A stretch of 34,539 bases of DNA from Streptomyces lushanensis (lineage in GTDB: Bacteria > Actinomycetota > Actinomycetes > Streptomycetales > Streptomycetaceae). The notes under the pieces were generated by a model, which saw only the letters and a program-made list of their open reading frames with translations, did not search any database and had not been told where the DNA came from. How positions within the stretch are numbered: the stretch's first letter is position 1; each line of letters opens with the position of its first letter. Positions 9,271 through 18,130 of this stretch are shown one piece after another. The translations under genes and the position numbers were made by a program. The stretch is from assembly GCF_001700515.1 (NCBI RefSeq), contig NZ_MAUD01000188.1, positions 1 to 34,539 on the forward strand. The letters are read 5' to 3'.

Positions 9271-10086
9271 TCAGCCGGCGAGCCGCCGTTCCGCCTCCGC
9301 GAGACGGTCCGCGACCGTGCCGTTGATGATCTCGTCACCGACACGCACCGAGATCCCGCCGAGGACCTCGGGATCCACGTCCAGGTTCAGATGCATCGGG
9401 TGTCCGTACAGCTTCGCCAGCGCCGCGCCGAGGCGCCGCTTCTGGGCGTCGGTGAGCGGTACCGCCGAGGTGACGACGGCGACCATCCGGTCCCGGCGCG
9501 CCGCGGCGAGCCGGGACAGGGTCTGGAGACCCGATTCCAGGCTACGTCCCCGGGGCTGCGTCACAAGACGCGCGACCAGGCGCTCGGTGGCCGGTTCCGC
9601 CCGGCCGCCGAGCAGCTGGTTCAGCAGCGCGGTCTTGGCGGAGACCGTGGCCGACCGGTCGGTCAGCGCCGCGCGCAGCCCGGTGCTGGACTCGACGATG
9701 CGGCCGAACCGGAACAGCTCGTCCTCCACGTCGTCGAGCGCCCCGGTCCGCTGCGCGGCGGTCAGCTCGGCGAGGGCGGACAGCTCCTCGACGGAGTCGA
9801 CCAGGTCGCGCGGCTGGGACCAGCGGGAGCGGACCATGCCGGAGACCAGATCGGCGGCCGGGCCGCCCACCTGGCCGCGCAGCAGCCGTCCTGCCAGCTC
9901 GGCCTTGGCCTCACCGGGCTGCGCCGGGTCGGTCAGGACCCGGCGCAACGACACCTCGCGGTCGAGCAGCGCGGTTACGGCGGCCAGCTCCTCGGCGAGC
10001 TTCCCGGCGTCGACCGACGTGCTGTCGGTCAGTGCGTCGAGACGCTCGCGTGCGGCAGCCAGTGCCTCGCGGCTCGCTCCGTTCAT
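9271..10086 (-). CDS. atpH: F1Fo ATP synthase delta subunit (long actinobacterial form)
   Basis: The delta subunit caps the F1 head and links it to the b-subunit stalk. At 271 residues it is about 90 longer than E. coli delta, because an Ala/Glu/Leu-rich helical region precedes the usual OSCP/delta domain. Longer delta proteins are known in actinobacteria. The C-terminal segment with VTSAVPLTDAQKRRL and LDVDPEVLGGISVRVGD identifies the family. Its ATG overlaps the atpF TGA (ATGA), so translation is coupled. The C-terminus is the membrane-proximal F1-binding part of the peripheral stalk. Confidence 0.95.
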   Translation of the reverse strand: MNGASREALAAARERLDALTDSTSVDAGKLAEELAAVTALLDREVSLRRVLTDPAQPGEAKAELAGRLLRGQVGGPAADLVSGMVRSRWSQPRDLVDSVEELSALAELTAAQRTGALDDVEDELFRFGRIVESSTGLRAALTDRSATVSAKTALLNQLLGGRAEPATERLVARLVTQPRGRSLESGLQTLSRLAAARRDRMVAVVTSAVPLTDAQKRRLGAALAKLYGHPMHLNLDVDPEVLGGISVRVGDEIINGTVADRLAEAERRLAG

Positions 10087-10637
10087 CGCCTGGCCTCGGC
10101 CTTCTCGGCGCCGTCCTCGAGCTCGTCGAGGAAGCGGTCGATGGTGCGGCTCTGCCGGGCGTGGTCCTCCAGGGACTCACCGACGAGCTTGCCGGCCAGT
10201 TCCGTGGCGAGCTTGCCCACGTCCTGACGCAGCGCACTGGCCGCGGCCTTGCGGTCGGCCTCGATCTGGGCGTGGCCGGCGGCGATGATCTCCTCGCGCT
10301 GCCGCTGTCCCTCCGCCTTCATCTCCTGGATGATGACGGCGCCCTGCTCGGTCGCCTCCTGGCGGAGACGGGCGGCCTCGTGGCGGGCCTCGGCGAGCTG
10401 GGCCTTGTACTGCTCCAGCACGCTCTGGGCCTCGGTCTTGGCCTCCTCCGCCTTTTCGATGCCGCCCTCGATGGCCTCGCGGCGCTCTTCCAAAACCTTG
10501 TTGATGTTCGGGAGGAGCTTCTTGGCGAGGAAGCCGAAGACGATGACGAAGGCGAGAAGACCGATGACAAGCTCGGGAACCGGCGGAATGAGGGGGTTTT
10601 CCATCTCCTCAGCCGCGATATTGAGCAGTGGGCTCAC
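10083..10637 (-). CDS. atpF: F1Fo ATP synthase b subunit
   Basis: The b subunit is the peripheral stalk, with 184 residues. One transmembrane helix (about 22-40, LVIGLLAFVIVFGFLAKKLL) is followed by a long, highly charged Ala/Glu/Arg helix expected to dimerise as a right-handed coiled coil and contact delta. The start is GTG at 10637 with GAAAGG 7 nt upstream; an out-of-frame ATG lies 2 nt earlier. The stop overlaps the atpH start. It is not fused to delta, unlike the second b-like chain in mycobacteria. Confidence 0.96.
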   Translation of the reverse strand: MSPLLNIAAEEMENPLIPPVPELVIGLLAFVIVFGFLAKKLLPNINKVLEERREAIEGGIEKAEEAKTEAQSVLEQYKAQLAEARHEAARLRQEATEQGAVIIQEMKAEGQRQREEIIAAGHAQIEADRKAAASALRQDVGKLATELAGKLVGESLEDHARQSRTIDRFLDELEDGAEKAEARR

Positions 10638-10678
10638 ATCAGTGCCTTTCGTCTAGTGGGCTGGTCGTCAGTCCGCGA

Positions 10679-10999
<321 letters not shown>

Positions 11000-11821
11000 T
11001 CAGTGGCTCTCGGCGAGCGCGCCCTGGATGAAGCTGCACGTCAGAAGCACGAAGACATACGCCTGAAGGGCCTGGATGAAGAGCTCGAAGACGGTCATCA
11101 CGATGACCATCACGAACGAGACACCGGCGTATGCGATGCCGATACCGTTCAGCAGGTACCAGCTCGCGATCGTGAAGAGCAGCAGCAGCGTGTGGCCCGC
11201 GAACATGTTCGCGAAGAGTCGCACGGCGTGCGTGAACGGGCGGATCAGCAGGTTCGAGAACAGCTCGATGGCCATCGAGAGCGGCAGGACCGGGCCGAGC
11301 GACTTGTCGTAGCCGCTGAAGTTCTTGAAGGCGCCGACGAAGCCGTGCCGCTTGAAGGTGAGCGACACCCACAAGACGTAGACGATGAACGCGAGCACCG
11401 CCGGGTAGGCGATGATCGCCGTCACCGGGAACTGCGCGACCGGGATGATCGACCAGAGGTTCATCATCCAGACGAAGAAGAAGAGCGAGACGATGATCGG
11501 TACATACTTCTCGCCCTCCTTCTTGCCGATGATCTCGTAGACGACACCGCGGCGTACGAAGTCGTAGCCGGCCTCGGCCACCATCTGAAGCTTGCCCGGG
11601 ACAACCTTCGGCTTGCGGAAAGCGGCCCAGAAGAAGCCCACGATGATCAGGGAACCCAGCAGCGCCAGCAGCATCGTCTTGTTGAAGTACAAGTTGCTGT
11701 CCGCGTTGCCCACGATGGGCTCGAACAGGAACGAGTGCAGGCCGGGTGCCGGGAAGCCACATCCGTCGAAGATGTGGCAGTCGGTCTCGAAGGCGAGCAC
11801 CTGCGTCGGGTCAGCACTCAC
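11000..11821 (-). CDS. atpB: F1Fo ATP synthase a subunit
   Basis: This membrane subunit forms the proton half-channels against the c ring. It has 273 residues and about five to six membrane helices. The essential arginine is R201 in AVRLFANMFAGH. The frame is open to 11857 with an ATG at 11839, but an ideal AAGGAG (11828-11833) lies inside that extension, 6 nt before a GTG at 11821. The GTG start is therefore chosen, and it gives the expected short acidic N-terminus MSADPTQVLAFETDCHIF. The 228-nt gap to atpI holds no convincing extra gene. Confidence 0.94.
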   Translation of the reverse strand: MSADPTQVLAFETDCHIFDGCGFPAPGLHSFLFEPIVGNADSNLYFNKTMLLALLGSLIIVGFFWAAFRKPKVVPGKLQMVAEAGYDFVRRGVVYEIIGKKEGEKYVPIIVSLFFFVWMMNLWSIIPVAQFPVTAIIAYPAVLAFIVYVLWVSLTFKRHGFVGAFKNFSGYDKSLGPVLPLSMAIELFSNLLIRPFTHAVRLFANMFAGHTLLLLFTIASWYLLNGIGIAYAGVSFVMVIVMTVFELFIQALQAYVFVLLTCSFIQGALAESH

Positions 11822-12049
11822 CGCGGGCTCCTTCAGCATGGCGCATAGGTACGGCAACCTCGTTGTGTCGGCGCGGCGCGGAGCCGCGGTTCGGCACTGG
11901 ACTGGGGGTGTTACGGATGTGGAGACGGCGGTCGGGCGTTGAGCCTCGCGTGAGAACAGGCGTCAGCTCGGATGCCCGCGCCCGCAATGCCGCAGTTGGC
12001 ACCGGACGATAGCAGGATCTCGAACGGGCACTTATCCCGGCCCTACTCC

Positions 12050-12496
12050 TCACGCCGACGACCCCGACTTCCCGGCCGGACTGGAGGACGTTCCGGTGGA
12101 GGTCTCGGGGTCGACGTAGAGAATCTTGGCCTTCATGTGCGCACGTGCCTGGGCGGCGACCCAGACGAGCGTCGCCACAACGAGCGTGAGGGCGAAGGTC
12201 TTCGGATCGAAGAGCGTGGTGTCCTTGAACGTGGCCACGAAGATGAAGAGCAGCAGGAGCTGGGCCGTGTAGAGCAGCAGGCCCATCGCCTGGAAAAGGT
12301 GCGGGAGCGACGCCGCCGTTCGCTGGAGGACCACCAGCCCGATGGCCATGAAGAGCACGACCACCACCGTGCCGACCCCGGCTCCCAGAGCGCCTTTGCC
12401 GCCCACGACCACGCCACTGATCACCGTGGCGAGCACGCCGACGGCGGCCGTGGGGACGGCGGTGTGCAGGAGGATCCGGGCGTCGTTGGACGGCAT
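12050..12496 (-). CDS. atpI: AtpI-like ATP synthase operon membrane protein
   Basis: A 148-residue membrane protein at the head of the atp operon. Four hydrophobic helices are visible (about 10-32, 37-57, 68-90 and 98-116), followed by a polar Ser/Gly-rich tail. AtpI proteins are thought to help assemble the c ring or move Mg2+; the assignment rests on size, topology and position because the sequence is not strongly conserved. The start is ATG at 12496 with GGAG 8 nt upstream. A palindromic leader element lies 55-84 nt before the start. Confidence 0.8.
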   Translation of the reverse strand: MPSNDARILLHTAVPTAAVGVLATVISGVVVGGKGALGAGVGTVVVVLFMAIGLVVLQRTAASLPHLFQAMGLLLYTAQLLLLFIFVATFKDTTLFDPKTFALTLVVATLVWVAAQARAHMKAKILYVDPETSTGTSSSPAGKSGSSA

Positions 12497-12550
12497 GGCG
12501 GCAGCTCCGCTTACTGGGTGGGGCAGATGGTGTCGTCATGGACGAGCGTA

Positions 12551-12580
12551 GGCCCGGTCCGAGAGAAGGTTTCTCGGGCC
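12551..12580 (-). repeat. Leader hairpin upstream of atpI
   Basis: CCGAGA (12559-12564) / TCTCGG (12572-12577) can form a short stem, and GGCCCG (12551-12556) / CGGGCC (12575-12580) can form another. The two share bases 12575-12577, so they are partly exclusive or merge into one bulged stem. The element lies 55 nt before the atpI start. Confidence 0.45.
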
Positions 12581-12770
12581 AACGAACCGTCGCACTACGG
12601 TCCTTCGGCTCTGTCGCCGGGTCTCGTGAACAGTATCACAAACTATTTGATGAGGTCTTTACCATGGTGGTGTGCTGACTGTCACACGTGAGAGTTACCC
12701 CGCGCGTGTGTGCAGGACACCACGCCATCTTGTCTGGTATTGCCCCTCGGTGAGGGAAATAACAACACGG

Positions 12771-14126
12771 TCAGTTCCTCGAACCAGCCTTGCTGCGGTC
12801 GGGAAGACGCGAACGAGCGCCGAGCGCGGTCGCGCCGTTGACACCCGCGGGAACAGGTGTGCGCTCCTCCGTCGGGTCCGCCGCGGGCCGCTCCTCGGCG
12901 GCGGGCGCGAGCGCCGCGACGGGCGGGGCGAGTTCCCCGGCGGCCGGTTCGCCCTTCCGCTTGCGGCGGTAGCGCGGCGGCACGAACGACTGTGCCCAGA
13001 GCGGGGCGCGCGGTGTGAAGCGCGGCAGCAGCAGAAGCACCAGGCCCACCGCGCTCAGCGCGACGATCACCAGCAGGATCCACATCGACGCCGAGTGCAC
13101 CGAGTAGGCGACCACTCCGAACGCGATCAGCGCCGACCAGAAGTACATGATCAGCACCGCCCTGCTGTGCGAGTGCCCGATCTCCAGCAGCCGGTGGTGC
13201 AGATGGCCCCGGTCGGCGGCGAACGGCGACTGGCCGTTCCAGGTACGGCGCACGATCGCCAGCACCAGGTCCGCGAACGGGATCGCGATGATCGTCAGGG
13301 GCAGCAGCAGCGGGATGAAGACCGGCAGCGCGGCGTGGGTGGCCTTCCGGGTGGAGCCCTCGAAGATCTTCAGCACGTCGAGGTCGACCTGCCCGGTCAC
13401 CGAGATCGCGCCCGCGGCGAGCACCAGACCGATCAGCATCGATCCCGAGTCGCCCATGAAGATCCGCGCGGGGTGCATGTTGTGCGGCAGGAAGCCCACG
13501 CACATGCCCATCAAGATCGCCGAGAAGAGGGTGGCGGGGGCCGCGGCCTCGATGCCGTAGCCGTACCAGAGCCGGTAGGTGTACAGGAAGAAGGCCGCGG
13601 CGGCGATGCAGACCATGCCGGCCGCCAGACCGTCCAGACCGTCCACGAAGTTGACCGCGTTGATGGTGATCACGACCAGCGCGACGGTGAGCAGCGTGCC
13701 CTGCCAGGAGGTCAGCGAGACCATCCCTGCGCCCGGCACCGGGATCCACAGGATCGTCAGACCCTGCATGACCATCACACCCGCGGCGATCATCTGGGCG
13801 CCGAGCTTGATCAGCGCGTCGATCTCGAACTTGTCGTCCAGGACACCGATCAGCCAGATCAGGGCGGCACCGGAGAGCAGCGCGCGCGGCTCGTTGGACA
13901 GCTCGAAGACCCCGTTGAGGTTCTGGAGGTTGTCCGCCACGAGCAGTCCGGCGCACAGGCCGAAGAACATGGCGATACCGCCGAGCCTCGGCGTCGGTTC
14001 GCGGTGCACGTCACGGGCGCGGATCTCCGGCATCGCCCCGGTCGCGATGGCGAACTTCCGCACCGGGCCGGTCAGCAGATAGGTCACCGCAGCCGTCACA
14101 CAGAGCGTCAGCAGGTAATCACGCAC
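12771..14126 (-). CDS. WecA-type polyprenyl-phosphate GlcNAc-1-phosphate transferase
   Basis: A membrane enzyme of the MraY/WecA (PNPT) family that moves a sugar-1-phosphate, probably GlcNAc-1-P, from its UDP form to a polyprenyl-phosphate carrier, starting a cell-wall glycopolymer. About ten transmembrane helices are visible. Diagnostic motifs are the DD pair in GVLDDKFEID, NAVNFVDGLDGLAAG, and the WecA-type histidine loop DRGHLHHRLLEIG. A Pro/Ala-rich cytoplasmic tail of about 70 residues follows the last helix. The frame opens at 14165 (GTG). GTG at 14126 has a GTGGGG-like site about 5 nt upstream and gives the membrane-first N-terminus MRDYLLTLCVTAAV, so it is preferred; the start is not certain. 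Confidence 0.88.
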   Translation of the reverse strand: MRDYLLTLCVTAAVTYLLTGPVRKFAIATGAMPEIRARDVHREPTPRLGGIAMFFGLCAGLLVADNLQNLNGVFELSNEPRALLSGAALIWLIGVLDDKFEIDALIKLGAQMIAAGVMVMQGLTILWIPVPGAGMVSLTSWQGTLLTVALVVITINAVNFVDGLDGLAAGMVCIAAAAFFLYTYRLWYGYGIEAAAPATLFSAILMGMCVGFLPHNMHPARIFMGDSGSMLIGLVLAAGAISVTGQVDLDVLKIFEGSTRKATHAALPVFIPLLLPLTIIAIPFADLVLAIVRRTWNGQSPFAADRGHLHHRLLEIGHSHSRAVLIMYFWSALIAFGVVAYSVHSASMWILLVIVALSAVGLVLLLLPRFTPRAPLWAQSFVPPRYRRKRKGEPAAGELAPPVAALAPAAEERPAADPTEERTPVPAGVNGATALGARSRLPDRSKAGSRN

Positions 14127-14271
14127 GGGCTGCCCCACAGGAATCGCTGGCCATCTCAGCCCCACACACTAGCCCGCGCCGGACCCACTGTCGGATACCG
14201 AGTCGCCATATGAGCCAGGACGGGAGGCTGAGCGGGATGGTTGCACGGCTTGTCGCCGCACCGTGTTCCCG

Positions 14272-15525
14272 TCAGGAGAGCTTCCCATACGGAGGGAACC
14301 CGCCGACCAGTTCCCGCACTTCGGCACGGACCCTGCGCGCCGTCTCCGCGCCTCCGCGCAGCGCCGAGGTGAAGAGCAGCGCGATCCGCGCCATTTCGGC
14401 CTCTGACATGCCCTGGGTGGTCACGGCGGCCGTCCCCAGCCGGATGCCCCGGCCCTCCGCGTACGGCAGCGCGCATGTGTCGAGCACCACACCCGCGGCG
14501 GCCAGCCGGCCGCGGGCCGTTCTGCCGTCCACACCGAGCGGCGCGGGATCGGCGGTGATCAGATGGGTGTCCGTACCGTCCGTGGTGATCCGCAGACCCT
14601 CCGCGGCCAGCGCCTTCGCCAGCGCGCGGGCGTTGGCGACGACCTGGTGCGCGTACGCCGTGAACGCCGGGGCCGCCGCCTCGCCGAACGCGACGGCCTT
14701 GGCGGCGATCGTATGCATCTGCGCACCGCCCTGCGTGAACGGGAACACCGCGCGGTCGACCCGCTCCGCCAGCTCCTCGCCGCACAGGATCATCCCGCCG
14801 CGCGGTCCGCGCAGCACCTTGTGGGTGGTCGCGCACACGACATCGGCGTACGGCACCGGACTGGGCGCCGCGCCTCCGGCCACCAGTCCGATCGGATGCG
14901 CGGCGTCAGCGATCAGATACGCGCCGACGTCATCGGCGATCTGCCGGAACGCGGCGTAGTCGATGTGGCGCGGATACGAGATCGAGCCGCACACGATCGC
15001 CTTGGGCCGGTGCTCCCGGGCCAGCGCGCGCACCCGCGAAGGGTCGATGAACCCGGTCGTCTCGTCGACCCCGTACCCGACGAAGTCGAACCAGCGGCCC
15101 GAGAAGTTGACCGGCGCGCCATGCGTGAGATGACCGCCGTACGGCAGCCCCATGGCCAGCACGGTGTCGCCGGGCCGCAGCAGCGCGGCGTAGGCGGCGA
15201 GAACGGCGGAGGAGCCGGAGTGCGACTGCACATTGGCGTGCCCGGCCCCGAAGAGCGCCTTCGCCCGGGCGATCGCGATCCGCTCGGCGGCGTCGACGAG
15301 CTCGCAGCCGCCGTGGTGGCGGTGGCCCGGATAGCCCTCGGCGTACTTGTTGGCGAGGGGTGAACCGAGGGCGGCGAGCACGGCGGGCGAGGTGAAGTTC
15401 TCCGCGGCGATGAGCTGGAGGCTGTCGGCCTGGCGGCGCGTCTCCCCGAGGATCACCTCGGCCATCTCGGGATCCTGCCGCAGCAGCGCGTCCGGCGCGG
15501 TGTGGGGTGCGATGACGACCGGCAT
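14272..15525 (-). CDS. glyA: Serine hydroxymethyltransferase, divergent second copy type
   Basis: A PLP enzyme that interconverts serine and glycine with tetrahydrofolate. At 417 residues it has the family length. The PLP lysine is K236 in ATTHKVLRGPRGG, the conserved NKYAEGYPGHRHHGG segment is at 59-73, and D207-x-x-H210 precedes the GLVAGG turn. Several usually fixed residues differ (AAENF for the common SENF; DAAHPIG for DMAHIAG), fitting a second, diverged glyA rather than the housekeeping copy. ATG at 15525 has GGAG 6 nt upstream. An in-frame upstream start at 15576 lacks such a site. Confidence 0.92.
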   Translation of the reverse strand: MPVVIAPHTAPDALLRQDPEMAEVILGETRRQADSLQLIAAENFTSPAVLAALGSPLANKYAEGYPGHRHHGGCELVDAAERIAIARAKALFGAGHANVQSHSGSSAVLAAYAALLRPGDTVLAMGLPYGGHLTHGAPVNFSGRWFDFVGYGVDETTGFIDPSRVRALAREHRPKAIVCGSISYPRHIDYAAFRQIADDVGAYLIADAAHPIGLVAGGAAPSPVPYADVVCATTHKVLRGPRGGMILCGEELAERVDRAVFPFTQGGAQMHTIAAKAVAFGEAAAPAFTAYAHQVVANARALAKALAAEGLRITTDGTDTHLITADPAPLGVDGRTARGRLAAAGVVLDTCALPYAEGRGIRLGTAAVTTQGMSEAEMARIALLFTSALRGGAETARRVRAEVRELVGGFPPYGKLS

Positions 15526-15693
15526 GGGTGGCTCCGGACCTCGGGGTGTGTACGCCCCTCCAATGTAGGCGCTCACGCCCGACGGCGCGGGGTGCGACGT
15601 GCGGTGCGGTCCGCGGTGGGTACGGGTGCCGGGTCTGCGCCCGGTCCGGGGCCGCGTGTCCGGCCCGTCCGGCGACGGGGGACGGCGCGGGGC

Positions 15694-16344
15694 TCAGAGC
15701 GAGGAGGGCACGCCCGTCAGCGCCGTGACCACCGGGTCCAGCGCCTGGTGGATCTCCTCGCCGATCGAGCGGAAGAACGTGATCGGCGCCCCGTACGGGT
15801 CGTACACCTCGTCCGCCTCCGCCGTCGGGGCCAGCAGCCAGCCCCGCAGCGCCGCCGCCGCGCGGACCAGGGCGCGGGCGCGTTCGACCACGCCCTCGTC
15901 GACCGCGTCGGGCAGGGTCGCCGGGTCTATGGCCCGTACCAGCCGGGTGAACTCCTTGAGCGTGAAGGTGCGCAGACCCGCGGAGTGGCCCATGGAGATC
16001 ACCTGGGCGCGGTGGTCACGGGTCGCGGTGAGGACCAGGTCCGCGCGGATCACATGCTCGTCCAGCAGTTCCCGGCCGACGAACCCGGTCGCGTCCGCGC
16101 CGAAGTCGGCCAGTACGGCCTCCGCGTTGGCCTCCATGGGCGCGCCCTCGTGCCCCCAGGTGCCGGCGCTCTCCACGATCAGGCCGCCGGTGAGCCGCTC
16201 GCCGAGGCGGACGCTCAGGGCATGCCGGTTCAGCCGCTCGGTGATCGGCGAGCGGCAGACGTTCCCGGTACTGACGTGGAGGATGCGGAAGGTGTTGCCG
16301 GTGTGTGCGGTCTCCGCTATGCCACGCCCCTCGGGGGCGGTCAA
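15694..16344 (-). CDS. Low-molecular-weight phosphatase fold protein lacking the nucleophilic Cys
   Basis: This 216-residue protein has the fold signature of low-molecular-weight protein tyrosine phosphatases. The P-loop reads HVSTGNVCRSP at 24-33. In active enzymes the first position of the C-x5-R loop is cysteine; here it is S25, coded AGT, while C30 and R31 are kept. The general-acid region DPYG is present at 182-185. The protein is therefore probably inactive as a Cys-phosphatase, or works differently. The start is TTG at 16344, overlapping the TGA of the upstream YrdC gene (TTGA) with GAGGTGG just before it. No ATG or GTG gives a complete P-loop. Coupling to a tRNA-modification gene is a common arrangement. 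Confidence 0.82.
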   Translation of the reverse strand: MTAPEGRGIAETAHTGNTFRILHVSTGNVCRSPITERLNRHALSVRLGERLTGGLIVESAGTWGHEGAPMEANAEAVLADFGADATGFVGRELLDEHVIRADLVLTATRDHRAQVISMGHSAGLRTFTLKEFTRLVRAIDPATLPDAVDEGVVERARALVRAAAALRGWLLAPTAEADEVYDPYGAPITFFRSIGEEIHQALDPVVTALTGVPSSL

Positions 16345-16988
16345 TTGGCCACCTCGAGGTCGGGTACCACCTTGCGCAGCTCCTCCGCGTCGAGGGCGCC
16401 GGCCCGCAGCAGCAGCGGGACCGCGCCGGTGACATCGACGATCGAGGAGGGCACGATGCCGGGCGTGGGGCCCCCGTCGAGATAGACCGAGACGGAGTCG
16501 CCGAGCATCTCCTGCGCCGCGTCGCAGTCCTCGGGAGACGGGTGTCCCGTGAGGTTGGCGCTGGAGACCGCCATCGGGCCGATCTCGGTGAGCAGTTCGA
16601 TGGCGACGGGGTGCAGCGGCATCCGGATCGCCACCGTGCCACGGGTGTCGCCCAAGTCCCACTGGAGGGACGGCTGGTGCCGGGCGACGAGGGTGAGCGC
16701 GCCGGGCCAGAACGCGTCGACCAGTTCCCACGCCTGCTCGGAGAAGTCGGTGACCAGGCCGTGCAGGGTGTTCGGGGAGCCGATCAGCACGGGTGTGGGC
16801 ATGTTGCGTCCGCGGCCCTTGGCGTCGAGCAGGTCGGCGACCGCCTCGGAGCTGAAGGCGTCCGCGCCGATCCCGTACACGGTGTCGGTGGGCAGCACGA
16901 CCAGCTCACCACGGCGTACGGCCGACGCGGCCTCACGCAGACCCGTCGAACGGTCGGTCGCGTCATTGCAGTCGTATCGCCGTGCCAT
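16341..16988 (-). CDS. L-threonylcarbamoyladenylate synthase (YrdC/Sua5/TsaC)
   Basis: The enzyme makes threonylcarbamoyl-AMP from threonine, bicarbonate and ATP, the first step of the tRNA t6A37 modification. The 215-residue protein is the short YrdC-only form, without the Sua5 C-terminal domain. The substrate pocket is seen as LPTDTVYGIGADA (about 32-44), KGRGRNMPTPVLI (about 57-69) and SSANLTGHPSP (about 141-151). The ATG at 16988 has AGGGAG 8 nt upstream. The stop overlaps the start of the phosphatase-like gene. The 214-nt gap upstream carries two 12-bp direct repeats but no gene. Confidence 0.93.
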   Translation of the reverse strand: MARRYDCNDATDRSTGLREAASAVRRGELVVLPTDTVYGIGADAFSSEAVADLLDAKGRGRNMPTPVLIGSPNTLHGLVTDFSEQAWELVDAFWPGALTLVARHQPSLQWDLGDTRGTVAIRMPLHPVAIELLTEIGPMAVSSANLTGHPSPEDCDAAQEMLGDSVSVYLDGGPTPGIVPSSIVDVTGAVPLLLRAGALDAEELRKVVPDLEVAN

Positions 16989-17012
16989 CAGCCTGACTCC
17001 CTATTTTTTGAG

Positions 17013-17073
17013 GCTCGGTTCGCCTCCGGGGCGCTCTCTGCCACCGTCGGCGGTCGATCGTGCTCGGTTCGCC
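17013..17073. repeat. 12-bp direct repeats in the prmC-yrdC gap
   Basis: GCTCGGTTCGCC occurs at 17013-17024 and again at 17062-17073, starts 49 bp apart, within the 214-bp gap upstream of the threonylcarbamoyl-AMP synthase gene. They could be operator sites for that gene, but no known regulator fits. Confidence 0.4.
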
Positions 17074-17202
17074 CGTTCCTCGCGAACCTGCGCGCGTTCT
17101 CCCTTTCGACGGCGGCGCGCCCCTTCGGCTCACTCGCCTGGTGCTCTGGGCGCGCGCTCACCCGAAAGGCACGGGCCGGGGCGAGGAGGTGTACCGGGGT
17201 CG

Positions 17203-18084
17203 TCACGGCAGGGCCTTGCGCGCCGTGGCGAAGCGTGGGCGTTTGTTGAGGTCCGGGTGGTCCGCCGCGTCCGCCCAGCCGGACTCCTCGCTGAAGATCC
17301 ACGGGACCTGTCCGCCCTGGGTGTCCGCGTGTTCGACCACGACCAGTCCGCCCGGCCGCAGCAGGCGGTGCGCGGTGCGTTCGATGCCCCGGATCGTGTC
17401 GAGTCCGTCCTCGCCGGAGAAGAGCGCCATCTCCGGGTCGTGGTCGCGGGCCTCGGGCGCGACGTACTCCCACTCCGTGAGCGGGATGTACGGCGGGTTG
17501 GAGATCACCAGGTCGACCTGGCCGTCGAATTCGGGAAGGGCCGCCAGGGCGTCCCCCTGGTGCACGGTGACCCTGGACCCCTCGGCGTTCTTCCGCGTCC
17601 ACGCGAGGGCGTCCTCGGACAGCTCCACGGCGTGCACGCGCGAACGCGGCACCTCCTGCGCCATGGCGAGCGCGATCGCGCCGGAGCCCGAGCACAGATC
17701 GACGATCAGCGGCTCGACCACGTCCATCGCCCGTACGGCGTCTATGGCCCAGCCGACGACCGACTCGGTCTCCGGGCGCGGTACGAACACACCGGGCCCG
17801 ACCTGGAGTTCCAGATAGCGGAAGAAGGCGCGGCCGGTGATGTGCTGGAGCGGCTCCCTGGCCTCGCGGCGGGCCACCGCCTCCCAGTAACGGGCGTCGA
17901 AGTCCGCGTCCTTGACGCGGTGCAGCTCTCCCCGCTTGACGCCGTGCACATACGCGGCCAGTTCCTCCGCGTCGAAGCGGGGTGAGGGTACGCCCGCGTC
18001 GGCCAGCCGCTGGGTGGCCTGTGCCACCTCCGCGAGCAGCACGGAACGGGGGTGCGGGGGTCGCCCCCCGGGGGGTAGCTGCAC
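17203..18084 (-). CDS. prmC: Peptide chain release factor N5-glutamine methyltransferase
   Basis: This SAM-dependent enzyme methylates the glutamine of the GGQ loop in release factors RF1 and RF2. It has 293 residues. An N-terminal helical domain (about 12-90) binds the release factor. The SAM motif is DLCSGSG at 129-135 and the catalytic NPPY is at 196-199. The frame is open up to 18243, but GTG at 18084 has GGAGG 6 nt upstream and gives the family length. The gene lies 46 nt downstream of prfA, its substrate gene, so the two are probably one operon. A run of C and G bases near the start encodes a Pro/Gly-rich N-terminus. Confidence 0.94.
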   Translation of the reverse strand: MQLPPGGRPPHPRSVLLAEVAQATQRLADAGVPSPRFDAEELAAYVHGVKRGELHRVKDADFDARYWEAVARREAREPLQHITGRAFFRYLELQVGPGVFVPRPETESVVGWAIDAVRAMDVVEPLIVDLCSGSGAIALAMAQEVPRSRVHAVELSEDALAWTRKNAEGSRVTVHQGDALAALPEFDGQVDLVISNPPYIPLTEWEYVAPEARDHDPEMALFSGEDGLDTIRGIERTAHRLLRPGGLVVVEHADTQGGQVPWIFSEESGWADAADHPDLNKRPRFATARKALP

Positions 18085-18130
18085 GCTGGTCCTCCGGGCT
18101 GGAGTCGTACGGTCGTTTACGCGGACTTGC

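Noticed and set aside
11822..11857. Longer AtpB starting at 11857 or 11839
   Set aside because: The ideal AAGGAG ribosome-binding site lies within this extension and points to GTG 11821.
12672..14213. 513-codon plus-strand frame opposite the WecA-like gene
   Set aside because: Antisense shadow rich in Arg, His, Asp and Gln; no recognisable motif.
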